Below the pieces are notes generated by a model. The model made no database searches. It saw nothing but the letters and a program-made list of their open reading frames with translations, and had not been told where the DNA came from. DNA of 64,000 bases from the NCBI RefSeq assembly GCF_000753735.1, contig NZ_JPIN01000001.1, forward strand, positions 310,001 to 374,000, given 5' to 3'. The DNA is from Pseudidiomarina atlantica. GTDB taxonomy: Bacteria > Pseudomonadota > Gammaproteobacteria > Enterobacterales > Alteromonadaceae. Of the stretch, positions 38,740 through 47,738 are shown one piece after another. Every line of letters begins with the position of its first letter. Position 1 is the first letter of the stretch. The position numbers were made by a program, and so were the translations under genes.

Positions 38740-41079
38740 TTAATGAATACGCTTACCAAAGCGCGCGAACAGGCGCGCTAAGGCTGGTATGAGAATCAAC
38801 GCACCTAGCATATTCCAGATGAACATAAAGGTCAGCAAAATGCCCATATCCGCTTGGAACTTAATCGGTGAGAAGATCCACGTGGCAACGCCTATAGCCA
38901 GTGTCAAACCAGTAAAACCAACCGCTTTACCAGTATTGTCCAGCGCATACTTGTAGCACTCGTTCAGGTGCATACCACGCTCTAAACCTTCCTTCATCTT
39001 CGCGTAGATATAAATACCGTAGTCGACACCGATACCGACCCCAAGCGCGATAACTGGCAAGGTCGCGACTTTAACGCCGATACCAAGCATTGCCATCAAG
39101 CCTTGACTCATGATCGTCGTGAGCATCAACGGTAAGACAATACATGCAACCGTGCGCAAGCTACGGAAAGTGATGAAGACCAACACGATGACGACGCCAT
39201 AAACCCACATCAGCATTTTGTACTGCGCGGATTCGATGACCGAGTTAGTAGCAGCTTCAATCCCTGAGTTACCACTTGCCATCAATAAATCGAGACCTTC
39301 TTGCTGATACTCTCTATTAAATTCTTCGACTGCTGCAACTACGGTTTTCAGCGTTTCCGCTTTGTGATCATTCAAGTACACAATGATCGGTGCCATAGAA
39401 CAATCAGGATTAATTAACCCCGGCGGAGTACGACCTGTATTTGCATTAAGTACATATTGGTTGCGGTTGAGACTGAACCACTTGAGGTTGCCCTCGTTCA
39501 AGCCAAAGCCGCCCATTTTTGCCACATAAACCACTGATTTCACGTCTTGCACACCTGGCGTATTTTCCATGTGCCAGCTGAAGCGATCCATGATTTCTAA
39601 GTTATCATAAGCAATACATTGCGATGGCTCAGTTGCCGCCATCACGACAAAAATGTCGGTACTTGAACTGTAGTTATCGACAATGAATTGATTATCCAAG
39701 TTGTAGCGACTATCAGGACGTAACTCAGGTGCACCAGCGTCAAGGTCGCCGATTTTCATCTGTTGACCTTGCACAAGGCCCCAACTTAGCCCAATGACCC
39801 CGACAATAAGCGCACTATAAGCCCACTTGGGTTCTGAAAAACGCTCAAAGAAAGTCAGAATTGGATGACGTTCATTTTGAATCTTAGCGGTGTATTTACG
39901 ACCCCGCTCAGACACACCGATGTACGACATCACAATAGGTAGCAAACCAAGATTTGTCAGTACAACGACGGCTACACCAATACTCGCTGCGATGGCGAGC
40001 TCCTGAATCACCGCGATGTCAATCACCATCAAGGTAGTGAAACCAATCGCATCAGAAATTAGTGCAGTCAATCCAGCGATATACAATGAGCGAAATGCCA
40101 GTCGCGAAGACATCAACTTGTCATGACCGTCCACCCGATTGTGCACCATCGCATTGATGATTTGTACACCATGGCTCACACCAATAGCGAATACCAGAAA
40201 GGGTACCAACATCGAATATGGGTTAATACCACTGCCAATCAATTTAATGATACCTAACTGCCAAACCACCGCGATGATTGAACATGCCAGCACCGCAAAC
40301 GAACTACGCCAGCAGCGGCTGTACGCAAAGAGCATGACCAAGGTGATAACAATAGCAATCAAGAAGAACATGCCAACTTGAATGGCACCCTCGATCAAGT
40401 CACCGATGATTTTAGCGAAGCCTGTAATATGAATTTTGACATTTTCTGACTGGTATTTGTCGCGAATCCGCTCTTCTAACTGTTCTGAAAACGCTTGATA
40501 ATCCAGTGGCTCGCCGGTGTCTGGATTGATTTCGTTAAGCGGTACATAGATAAGCGCCGACTTAAAATTGTTGGCGACGAGATTACCTACTTCGCCTGAA
40601 CGTAAAACGTTTTCTCGCAATTTATCGAGAGCCTCTTGCGAAGCATCCCAGTTGTCGGGAATCACCGGTCCACCCACGAAGCCCTCTTCGGTTACTTCAC
40701 TCCAGCGAACATTGGGGGTCCATAAACTTTTCAAGCCAGAACGGTCGACCCCCGGAATGAAAAATACTTCATCGGTGATCTTTTGTAATTGCTCTTGGAA
40801 GTCAGCAGTGAAAATAGTCTCGTCGGTGGTTTCCACGGCAATCCGTACCACGTTTCCTAGACTTGCCAAATCATCCTGATATTCAAAATAATTCTGAATA
40901 AATGGGTGATTGGTCGGGATCATTTTTGCCAGACTTGCTTCGGGTCGAACTTGACTCGCATGCCAGGCCAAAAAGACCGTCAACAAGGCAAAAATTACCA
41001 GCCACACTGGGCGCGTATTAAAAATCAAGCGCTCAAGGAAAACGCTTTTATCTGTAGTTGTTGTTTTTACGTCAGACAT
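38740..41079 (-). CDS. MMPL/RND-superfamily membrane transporter
   Basis: 779 residues. One N-terminal helix (PVWLVIFALLTVFLAWHAS) and a large periplasmic loop come first. A five- to six-helix sterol-sensing-like block follows (FFLIAIVITLVMLFAYSRC to VLTNLGLLPIVMSYIGV), then a second loop and second block. The repeat of GVGIGVDYGIYIYA and IGVSHGVQIINAM around the membrane helices fits proton-driven RND exporters of lipids or hydrophobics (MmpL/HpnN-like). The YCF48 gene precedes it by 7 bases, so they are co-transcribed; DUF1329 lies further upstream. Confidence 0.88.
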   Translation of the reverse strand: MSDVKTTTTDKSVFLERLIFNTRPVWLVIFALLTVFLAWHASQVRPEASLAKMIPTNHPFIQNYFEYQDDLASLGNVVRIAVETTDETIFTADFQEQLQKITDEVFFIPGVDRSGLKSLWTPNVRWSEVTEEGFVGGPVIPDNWDASQEALDKLRENVLRSGEVGNLVANNFKSALIYVPLNEINPDTGEPLDYQAFSEQLEERIRDKYQSENVKIHITGFAKIIGDLIEGAIQVGMFFLIAIVITLVMLFAYSRCWRSSFAVLACSIIAVVWQLGIIKLIGSGINPYSMLVPFLVFAIGVSHGVQIINAMVHNRVDGHDKLMSSRLAFRSLYIAGLTALISDAIGFTTLMVIDIAVIQELAIAASIGVAVVVLTNLGLLPIVMSYIGVSERGRKYTAKIQNERHPILTFFERFSEPKWAYSALIVGVIGLSWGLVQGQQMKIGDLDAGAPELRPDSRYNLDNQFIVDNYSSSTDIFVVMAATEPSQCIAYDNLEIMDRFSWHMENTPGVQDVKSVVYVAKMGGFGLNEGNLKWFSLNRNQYVLNANTGRTPPGLINPDCSMAPIIVYLNDHKAETLKTVVAAVEEFNREYQQEGLDLLMASGNSGIEAATNSVIESAQYKMLMWVYGVVIVLVFITFRSLRTVACIVLPLMLTTIMSQGLMAMLGIGVKVATLPVIALGVGIGVDYGIYIYAKMKEGLERGMHLNECYKYALDNTGKAVGFTGLTLAIGVATWIFSPIKFQADMGILLTFMFIWNMLGALILIPALARLFARFGKRIH

Positions 41080-41086
41080 CGCGTCG

Positions 41087-42232
41087 TTATTCCTTTTCGC
41101 TTAACACACTGCTTGGCATGGTAAGTACACCACGTTGACCTACTAAGGTCAGACTACCATCCTCATCAACGATAAGATCGGTCAGTACAGCACCACTTGC
41201 ATGGGTCTGTTCAATTAATTCACCTGCGGCATTAAGGTAGGCAACGACGCCCGCGTTGCCGGCAAAATATAATCCGTCATTAGGTGCATCGATCGCAGCG
41301 TTGATGTTCACCGCATCACTCAAGCTCAATTGGGTAAAATTATCACCCTTATCTTCGCTAACAAAAATATTGCCGCGTAAGCCAAATACCCACAGCCGCT
41401 GCTGTTGGTCAACGTGGGCGCCGAACAACGAGCCATAATAAGGAGATTCAAGCGTATCCCAATTGACTCCGTTGTCAGAGCTGCGGAATAGCAAACCGGC
41501 CTCACCCACCATAAATAAAGTGTCGTTGTCACTGACTATCGCGTTGAGGTGATACCCGTCAGGATTCTCGACAGCTGCATCACGCACCTGCCAAGTTTTG
41601 CCTGCATCAGACGATTGCAGCAAAGCACCATAAGCGCCGGTGACCCAGATAGTACCGTTTGTTGCAACGTGCACGTCTAAAAATGGCTTAGTTGGCCCCT
41701 CTTCCTTGGCGAAGGTGGCATTATCTAGGCGGAACAAAGCATCGTCTAATTGAAATTCTAGTTCTGAACGCAAATCATCATCGAGTTCATCATCTGCAAG
41801 CGATTCTTCAATATCCGCGACCAGAGATTCAAAGTAGGAAATTTGTAATTCAATATACTGGAAACCATCGAGTTGGCGGTGCCATGTATGACCGCCGTCA
41901 GTGGTATGCAAAATGACACCATGGTGACCCACAGCCCAACCGTTGGTGTCATCAGCGAAGTCGATACTGGTCAGAAATACGCTACTCGGGACATCAGCTT
42001 GTTGCCATTCATCGGCGCCCCGTTCGCGGGTCACGATGACTCCGTAATCACCCACAGCAATCACGCGGTCAGCGGTTTTATCGATTTCTGTTAGAACTGC
42101 GCGTGTCGCTTCTGGTGCAGGCATCGCTGCCGCGTAAATGACGTCATAGCCGTCAGACGGCGCGTCTTGTGCTGTTGCGACTGCGCTGAAAGCCAGCGCT
42201 ATTGCAGTTGCACAGAACCTTGTTCTCGTCAT
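41087..42232 (-). CDS. YCF48/BNR-type beta-propeller exported protein
   Basis: 381 residues, signal peptide FCATAIALAFSAVATAQ. Repeats of the photosystem-II-assembly YCF48 type are visible: DDTNGWAVGHHGVILHTTDG, then GTIWVTGAYGALLQSSDAGK and TLFMVGEAGLLFRSSDNG, ending with VVAYLNAAG and LVGQRGVLTM. These give a beta-propeller. I start at the ATG at 42232 with GAGGG upstream. In non-photosynthetic bacteria such proteins occur beside RND and DUF1329 genes; their role is unknown but is presumably linked to the transporter 7 bases downstream. Confidence 0.85.
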   Translation of the reverse strand: MTRTRFCATAIALAFSAVATAQDAPSDGYDVIYAAAMPAPEATRAVLTEIDKTADRVIAVGDYGVIVTRERGADEWQQADVPSSVFLTSIDFADDTNGWAVGHHGVILHTTDGGHTWHRQLDGFQYIELQISYFESLVADIEESLADDELDDDLRSELEFQLDDALFRLDNATFAKEEGPTKPFLDVHVATNGTIWVTGAYGALLQSSDAGKTWQVRDAAVENPDGYHLNAIVSDNDTLFMVGEAGLLFRSSDNGVNWDTLESPYYGSLFGAHVDQQQRLWVFGLRGNIFVSEDKGDNFTQLSLSDAVNINAAIDAPNDGLYFAGNAGVVAYLNAAGELIEQTHASGAVLTDLIVDEDGSLTLVGQRGVLTMPSSVLSEKE

Positions 42233-42448
42233 GGAACCCTCATCTTGTTTCAGTGTCTTAGAATTGTGTTTTTTAATGTTGCAAAATTTTCTTAAGCCGT
42301 ACATGCTATGGATAATTTAAGACAGGTCAAACCAGCTGATACCTTACCGCGAGATAGGGCTAAACGCTAGTAGGACTTGGGCATTTAATTTAGAATGTTT
42401 TTAATGTAGCTTGAACCAAGTACATAGAACAAACAAGGAAAAGCAAAC

Positions 42449-43804
42449 ATGAATAAAATGATGCTTAAAGCTGGGGTTTTCGCACTTTCTGTTATTTCAG
42501 CAAGTGTAATGGCGAAAGTCACTCCAGAAGAAGCCGCGCGCTTAGGTCAAGATTTAACGCCAGTCGGTGCCGAGATGGCAGGCAACGCTGACGGTTCAAT
42601 TCCTGCATGGGACGGTGGTTATAGTGTGACAGCTGATGGTGAAATCCCAGCCCGTCCGGCGGACCCATTTGCCGATGATCAGGTTCTTTTCACCATCACG
42701 CACGACAACCTCGATGAGCATAAAGACATGCTTTCCGCAGGCCAAATCGCGATGTTTGATAAGTACCCTGAGTACAAAATGCACATCTATCCAACACGTC
42801 GTTCAGCGGCTTATCCGCAAGCAGTATATGATGTCATCAAAGAGAACGCGCTGAATGCAGAGCTGGTTGCCGGTGGTAACGGTCTTGAGAACTTTAAGAT
42901 GCACGTGCCCTTCCCGATTCCTGAAAATGGTTTGGAAGTGATCTGGAATCACATCACCCGCTATCGCGGTGGTGCTGTTGAACGCTTGGTAAATCAGTTC
43001 CCAGTATTAGAAGACGGTAACTTCGTTCCGGTCTTGTTGCGTGAGTCGCTGGTATTCCCTGAGTATATGGCAAGCGGTCGCGAAGCAGCAGACGACAACA
43101 TCTTGTTCTATTTCTTACAAGAAGTTCTGGCTCCTGCACGTCAAACCGGCACCGTATTGCTGGTACACGAAACCATTAACCAAGTTAAAGAAGGTCGTCG
43201 CGCTTGGCTATACAATGCCGGCCAACGTCGTGTCCGTCGCGCACCAAACGTAGCTTATGATGGTCCAGGTACAGCCTCTGATGGTCTACGTACTTCTGAC
43301 GGTCTGGATATGTTTAACGGTGCACCGAACAAATACAATTGGGAATTGGTCGGTAAGCGCGAAATGTACATTCCGTACAACAACTACAAGTTGATGGATC
43401 CGGAACTCTCGTATGACGACATCATCAACCCTGGTCACATGGATCAAGACTTGGTGCGCTATGAGAAACACCGCGTTTGGGAAGTGAAAGCTACGTTGAA
43501 AGACGGCGAGCGTCACATTTATCAAACGCGTCACATGTTCATTGATGAAGATACTTGGACTGCGAGCGTCATCGACCATTACGATAACCGTGGTGAGTTG
43601 TGGCGTGTTGCTGAAGCGTACAACACTCAGTTCTACTATCACGATACTCCGTGGATGGCGGCAGAGGCGCTGTATGACTTGAACTCTGGTCGTTTCATTG
43701 TGCTAGGTCTTGCGAACGAAGAGTCCGAGTATATGAACTTTGATATCGAGCCAGAGCGTAGTGATTTCAGTACTTCTGCGTTACGTCGCATGGGTATTCG
43801 ATAA
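42449..43804 (+). CDS. DUF1329 family exported protein
   Basis: 451 residues with signal peptide (KAGVFALSVISASVMA). The conserved N-terminus KVTPEEAARLGQDLTPVGAE, then NADGSIPAWDGG, and later blocks such as YNAGQRRVRRAPNVAYDGPG and HRVWEVKATLKDGERHIY match DUF1329. The family fold is LolB/LppX-like, which suggests lipid or hydrophobic binding in the outer envelope. It diverges from the YCF48-RND pair. Its common partner DUF1302 is not next to it. AAGGA precedes the ATG. Confidence 0.87.
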   Translation: MNKMMLKAGVFALSVISASVMAKVTPEEAARLGQDLTPVGAEMAGNADGSIPAWDGGYSVTADGEIPARPADPFADDQVLFTITHDNLDEHKDMLSAGQIAMFDKYPEYKMHIYPTRRSAAYPQAVYDVIKENALNAELVAGGNGLENFKMHVPFPIPENGLEVIWNHITRYRGGAVERLVNQFPVLEDGNFVPVLLRESLVFPEYMASGREAADDNILFYFLQEVLAPARQTGTVLLVHETINQVKEGRRAWLYNAGQRRVRRAPNVAYDGPGTASDGLRTSDGLDMFNGAPNKYNWELVGKREMYIPYNNYKLMDPELSYDDIINPGHMDQDLVRYEKHRVWEVKATLKDGERHIYQTRHMFIDEDTWTASVIDHYDNRGELWRVAEAYNTQFYYHDTPWMAAEALYDLNSGRFIVLGLANEESEYMNFDIEPERSDFSTSALRRMGIR

Positions 43805-43811
43805 AAGAGCC

Positions 43812-43839
43812 GATATTCGTTATTCGATATTCGTTATTC
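43812..43839 (+). repeat. Tandem 14-base repeat (two copies)
   Basis: GATATTCGTTATTC occurs twice in direct succession just after the DUF1329 stop. A related repeat lies at 44769-44803 on the other side of the next gene. Confidence 0.85.
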
Positions 43840-43861
43840 GGAAAAACGAAAAGCGGAAAAG

Positions 43862-43888
43862 AAAAAGCCCCGGGTTCGGGGCTTTTTT
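43862..43888. terminator. Bidirectional terminator
   Basis: AAAAAGCCCCG / CGGGGCTTTTTT stem-loop with a 4-base loop, T-run on the plus strand and matching A-run on the other side. It separates convergent DUF1329 and the dehydrogenase gene. Confidence 0.85.
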
Positions 43889-43895
43889 GTGGGCG

Positions 43896-44759
43896 CTATT
43901 TTTCGAGGCGAGCGAGCAGACTTGAGGTGTCCCAGCGACTGCCGCCCATTTGCTGTACTTCGGCGTAGAATTGATCGACTAAGGCGGTAAGCGGCATGCT
44001 CAAACCATGACGGTCTGCTTCAGCCAAAGCGATTTTTAAATCCTTGCGCATCCAGTCCACCGCAAAGCCATGTTCATAATGTCCCTGCCACATCGTTTTA
44101 TAGCGGTTTTGCATTTGCCATGATCCGGCGGCACCTTGGCTGATCGCGCGAATTAAAGCATCCGGGTCTAAACCAGCTTTACGCGCCAGTTGTAAGCCTT
44201 CAGACAGGCCTTGTACAACCCCAGCAATACAAATTTGATTGACCATTTTTGCCAACTGACCATAGCCTGCCTCACCCATGTACTCACGGGTTTTGCAGTA
44301 ACACTGCAGGGCTTCTTCAGCGGCTTCAAATGCTGCTTTATCACCGCCGATCATCGCTGTCAGTACAGCGTTTTCTGCTCCCTGTTGGCCACCTGAAACA
44401 GGCGCATCTAGAAACAACGCAACGCGATCATGAACTTGTTCACTTAACTCACGCGCCAGTTCTGCTGATGCGGTAGTGTGGTCAATAACAATAGTGTTTT
44501 CACGGATACTATTAAGCAGTCCATCATCGCCATAAAAAACGCTACGTACGTCATCGTCATTGCCAACACACACCATAACAATATCGGCATCTATCGCGGC
44601 TTCTCTTGGCGTTTCGGCGAGTTTTCCGCCATAGGTTTTAACCCATTGCTCTGCTTTACTGGTGGTACGGTTATAAACGGTTGTTGCGAAGCCGTTTTGT
44701 TGAAGATGTCCAGCCATGGGATAACCCATGACGCCTAATCCAATAAATGCACATTTCAT
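43896..44759 (-). CDS. NAD(P)-dependent beta-hydroxyacid dehydrogenase (3-hydroxyisobutyrate dehydrogenase family)
   Basis: 287 residues. The Rossmann motif is FIGLGVMGYPMAGHL followed by VYNRTTSKAEQW; the catalytic lysine is in GQLAKMVNQICIAG and DAPVSGGQQGAENAVL is the substrate loop. Members oxidise or reduce 3-hydroxyisobutyrate, tartronate semialdehyde or glyoxylate/succinate semialdehyde; this one has no operon partners, so the substrate is undecided. It is flanked on both sides by short TTCGTTATTCG-like repeats. Confidence 0.88.
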   Translation of the reverse strand: MKCAFIGLGVMGYPMAGHLQQNGFATTVYNRTTSKAEQWVKTYGGKLAETPREAAIDADIVMVCVGNDDDVRSVFYGDDGLLNSIRENTIVIDHTTASAELARELSEQVHDRVALFLDAPVSGGQQGAENAVLTAMIGGDKAAFEAAEEALQCYCKTREYMGEAGYGQLAKMVNQICIAGVVQGLSEGLQLARKAGLDPDALIRAISQGAAGSWQMQNRYKTMWQGHYEHGFAVDWMRKDLKIALAEADRHGLSMPLTALVDQFYAEVQQMGGSRWDTSSLLARLEK

Positions 44760-44768
44760 AAAAGACCT

Positions 44769-44803
44769 CGTTATTCGTTAGTCGTTATTCGTTATTCGTT
44801 AGT
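44769..44803 (-). repeat. Short repeat related to 43812-43839
   Basis: The units CGTTATTCGTTAGT and CGTTATTC repeat imperfectly here, next to the dehydrogenase start. The repeat runs into the neighbouring kinase gene and encodes its last three residues and stop. Confidence 0.75.
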
Positions 44804-45685
44804 GACAACTTTGGGGTGGCGGACGGTAAGGCCGGCGCGAACAATTCTTGCTTCGGCTGGACCATTTAACGGGATGCTATCGCCGTCGAGTTCAATACCA
44901 TTCTCAGTATCGCCAATGGTAAACGACTCTGCTTCTGCTACCACAATAATGGCACTACGCTTGGGCTGACGGCGTAACAGCCAGTACAGCGCATTCAATT
45001 GTTTCAGCCGTGGCAGTCTAGGGACTGCCAAATAGCCCAACAGTTGCTGTTCTCGCTGCGCCTCAGGATAGACCACAATGCCGCCACCGATTGCTTTGTT
45101 GACACTAACAACCTGGAATTCAAGCTCATGGTCATGGTCCATAATGCAACAACGTCGACTCGGACGGGTGAATAAATAGCGACACAGTGCTAGCAAGTAA
45201 CTCGAACGCCCTAACCAACGTTTAGTATAATCACTCTGCAGCCGTTGCAAGGCGACGCTGATGCCGGTTCCGGCATGATTAATAAAATAATGTTCACCTA
45301 TTTTGCCAATACTTCGCACGCTGGTCTCAGTCGTGCCCTGACGTCGCCATAGGGGATCTTTTAGCGCTAAAGCGGTGGCAAAATCATTACCTGTACCAGC
45401 AGGGATTACACTGATGACTACTGGCGTTTCAGCAAACACCTGTGCGGCAATATTGATACTGCCATCGCCGCCAATCACCAGACATTCGCTTTCGTTGATA
45501 TTTTCGACTTGCTGCAGCCAGCTGCGCATGGCAGCAATATCCTGTTCACGATCAGGATTACTCGGAACAAGACATACGTGGGCGACGCCCAACTGGGCCG
45601 CAAAGAAGCTTTGGTAGTCATCGGCGAGTGCACGCGCGCGCGCACTGCAGGACTTGTAATAAATCAAAACTTGTCTAGTTGCCAT
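44792..45685 (-). CDS. Diacylglycerol kinase / lipid kinase-like protein
   Basis: 297 residues, DAGK catalytic domain. The nucleotide site shows CLVIGGDGSINIAAQVF and the second motif VISVIPAGTGNDFATAL. The later half contains NKAIGGGIVVYPEA and FTIGDTENGIELDGDSIPL. Phosphorylates diacylglycerol or a related lipid, perhaps with a regulatory or recycling role. I start at the ATG at 45685, which overlaps the cmoM stop by 11 bases. The C-terminal VVTNE is partly encoded by the adjacent repeat. Confidence 0.85.
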   Translation of the reverse strand: MATRQVLIYYKSCSARARALADDYQSFFAAQLGVAHVCLVPSNPDREQDIAAMRSWLQQVENINESECLVIGGDGSINIAAQVFAETPVVISVIPAGTGNDFATALALKDPLWRRQGTTETSVRSIGKIGEHYFINHAGTGISVALQRLQSDYTKRWLGRSSYLLALCRYLFTRPSRRCCIMDHDHELEFQVVSVNKAIGGGIVVYPEAQREQQLLGYLAVPRLPRLKQLNALYWLLRRQPKRSAIIVVAEAESFTIGDTENGIELDGDSIPLNGPAEARIVRAGLTVRHPKVVTNE

Positions 45686-46454
45686 GTTGAATTTGCCAAT
45701 GTTGATAACGCCCAAGTGCGGCAAAAGGCTGGGTTTGATTGTACCGCATCTCTAATTCGACCAATTGTTCAAAGTGTTCGAGCGCATCTGCCGGTTTACG
45801 CAGGTAATCGTGGAAACACCGTACGCCGGTCTTCTGCATAACCGCTAACTGATATTGTTCCAGCCAAGCTTCCATCGCGGCCGGCGCAATTGGTTGCTGA
45901 GGGCTCATTCGCACTCGTTTTTTCACCTGCAGATCTGCTGCCACATAATCAAAATTACCAAAGACCATGTTGGCCATAATCTTTGCATCGCGGTTGTAAA
46001 ACATTAGCGACAATAAGCCATCGTTTGCCATAAATTGTTTAAGTATCGGCAGCGCTAATTGTGGCTCCGCGAGCCATTCAAGCACCGCATGACACAGCAC
46101 CACATCGTACTGCTGCGTACCGAGTACCTTTGGCAATTGTTGTAGCGACGCAGTGTGATATTGATACTGTGCTGCTACGCCATGCGCCGCGTGCTGCTGT
46201 TGTGCAGCCGCCACCATGTCTGCAGCAATATCAGTGTGTGTCACCTTGTGGCCGCGGTGCGCAAAATTTTCACTGAACTGACCTAATCCTGCGCCGATAT
46301 CGAGTACGCGCAAAGGCGTTTGCCGTTGAAACCATGGCGCTAAATCCCGCTCTAATACCGCTAGGCGTAATTTGCCTTTGGGTGTGGCGTAGATATTTTT
46401 CGCAAACTTACCCGTCAATCCGGCGAAACTCTGGTCTCTCTTTGGTGCACTCAT
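45675..46454 (-). CDS. cmoM: tRNA 5-carboxymethoxyuridine methyltransferase CmoM
   Basis: Methylates cmo5U to mcmo5U at tRNA wobble position 34. 259 residues. Strong likeness to E. coli CmoM/SmtA: GKFAKNIYATPKGKLRLAVL, the SAM motif VLDIGAGLGQFSENFA, the VLCHAVLEWLAEP segment, LLSLMFYNRDAKIMANMVFG and KTGVRCFHDYLR. It overlaps the Nif3 gene (ATGA) and the kinase gene, so the three form an operon. Confidence 0.92.
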   Translation of the reverse strand: MSAPKRDQSFAGLTGKFAKNIYATPKGKLRLAVLERDLAPWFQRQTPLRVLDIGAGLGQFSENFAHRGHKVTHTDIAADMVAAAQQQHAAHGVAAQYQYHTASLQQLPKVLGTQQYDVVLCHAVLEWLAEPQLALPILKQFMANDGLLSLMFYNRDAKIMANMVFGNFDYVAADLQVKKRVRMSPQQPIAPAAMEAWLEQYQLAVMQKTGVRCFHDYLRKPADALEHFEQLVELEMRYNQTQPFAALGRYQHWQIQHGN

Positions 46455-47206
46455 GCTGGACTATCGATATCAACAAAGGTATGACGAATTCCAAAGCGCT
46501 CGGCTAAATGCTCGCCTAATGCCTGAATACCATAGCGTTCAGTTGCGTGATGGCCGGCGGCATAGAAAGCAATCCCCTGCTCGCGTGCGCTGTGTATGGT
46601 TTGTTCCGATACCTCTCCGGTAATAAAAGCATCGCAGCCAGCCGTTGCAGCAGCATCGATGAAACCTTGTCCGCCTCCGGTGCACCACGCAATTTTACGC
46701 ACTTGCTGTTGCTCGTACACGGCACAAAAAAGGCTGCGTCCTAAGCGTTGTTCAAGTTGTTGCGCCAATTGGTCTGCCGTCATCGATGTAATCAACGTTG
46801 AGGTCATCACCACTCCTTGCGGTTCAATTGCAGCAAGCACTTCAGGCTCAGGCCAATCCATCAGCCGCGCAAGTTGCGCGTTATTGCCGAGCCTTGGATG
46901 AATATCGAGCGGCAAGTGATAGGCAAACAAACTCACTTCATGTTGTAGCAGCGTTTGTAGGCGTCGTTTTTTCATTCCGGTTACTACTACCGGCTCACCC
47001 TTCCAAAAATAGCCGTGGTGCACCAACACTGCGTCCGCCTCTAACTCAATCGCTCTATCAAGTAACGCTTGGCATGCCGTGACACCAGTGACAATATGTT
47101 GAATCGATGGGCGCCCCTCAACTTGCATACCATTGGGACAATAGTCTTGACAGCGATCAACCGTTAGTAGATCCGCTAAATAGTGTCCTAACTCGTCACG
47201 ATTCAT
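46451..47206 (-). CDS. Nif3-like dinuclear metal centre hexameric protein (YbgI-like)
   Basis: 251 residues. The N-terminus NRDELGHYLADLLTVDRCQD and YCPNGMQVEGRPSIQHIVTG, then DAVLVHHGYFWKGEP and HLPLDIHPRLGNNAQLA, are hallmarks of the NIF3/YbgI family with a di-metal site in a hexameric toroid. Later AWCTGGGQGFIDAAATAGCD and ATERYGIQALGEHLAERFG complete it. Function is not settled (possibly GTP cyclohydrolase-like). First gene of the nif3-cmoM-kinase operon. Confidence 0.9.
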   Translation of the reverse strand: MNRDELGHYLADLLTVDRCQDYCPNGMQVEGRPSIQHIVTGVTACQALLDRAIELEADAVLVHHGYFWKGEPVVVTGMKKRRLQTLLQHEVSLFAYHLPLDIHPRLGNNAQLARLMDWPEPEVLAAIEPQGVVMTSTLITSMTADQLAQQLEQRLGRSLFCAVYEQQQVRKIAWCTGGGQGFIDAAATAGCDAFITGEVSEQTIHSAREQGIAFYAAGHHATERYGIQALGEHLAERFGIRHTFVDIDSPA

Positions 47207-47311
47207 GACAAAACCTCATTTTTTGTAGCTAATGCGCTGAAAATTAGACAATCTGCGCAAAAAACGGTATAAAAACGGAGAACTTTTACTCAATATGCAA
47301 AGGATTTTTCC

Positions 47312-47662
47312 ATGAGCAAACTTGATAAAGACCAAGTCATCGCTGATTTTACCGCAGCTTACGAAAAGGCTCACGGTAAAAAACCAACGATCGAAGCCAG
47401 CAACGGCTGGTATAGCGTCGATGGTGGCAAAAATATGCGCTTGGCACAACTTGCTGAAGAAACCAAAGCTCTAGCCGGTGCTAAAGCTGAAGCTAAACCT
47501 GCAGCAAAAACAAAAGCAGCTGAAAAACCTGCAGCTAAAAAACCTGCTGCAAAGAAAGCCGCTGCGAAAAAATCAACGTCAGGTGGTTTAACTGCGCGTG
47601 AATTATGGCGCAAAAAGCTTGAAGATGATGCGACTTTATCACGCTTACCGCGAGGCTATTAA
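47312..47662 (+). CDS. Small histone-H1-like Lys/Ala/Pro-rich protein
   Basis: 116 residues, no close family recognised. The N-terminal 45 residues (KDQVIADFTAAYEKAHGKKP and IEASNGWYSVDGGKNMRLAQ) look folded. A linker of repeated AAKKPAAKKAAAKK type (about residues 55-90) is followed by a folded-looking C-terminus (GLTARELWRKKLEDDATLSR). The basic repeat resembles histone H1/AlgP tails, so nucleic-acid binding is inferred. AAAGGA precedes the ATG. It stands alone, with a strong terminator after it. Confidence 0.75.
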   Translation: MSKLDKDQVIADFTAAYEKAHGKKPTIEASNGWYSVDGGKNMRLAQLAEETKALAGAKAEAKPAAKTKAAEKPAAKKPAAKKAAAKKSTSGGLTARELWRKKLEDDATLSRLPRGY

Positions 47663-47686
47663 GTCGCAACGCAAGTGCTGTAAAAA

Positions 47687-47720
47687 ATTAAAAGCCCTGC
47701 ACTTGAGCAGGGCTTTTTAA
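47687..47720. terminator. Bidirectional terminator
   Basis: Stem AAAAGCCCTGC / GCAGGGCTTTT with a 6-base loop and T/A runs on both sides, between the H1-like gene and the DUF3833 gene (the end of the long minus-strand operon). Confidence 0.85.
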
Positions 47721-47738
47721 TTATGACTTTCGAGCTAT

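Noticed and set aside
47371-47613. Ala-rich antisense ORF opposite the histone-like gene
   Set aside because: It is the mirror image of the Lys/Ala codon repeat; no ribosome-binding site or sensible domain.
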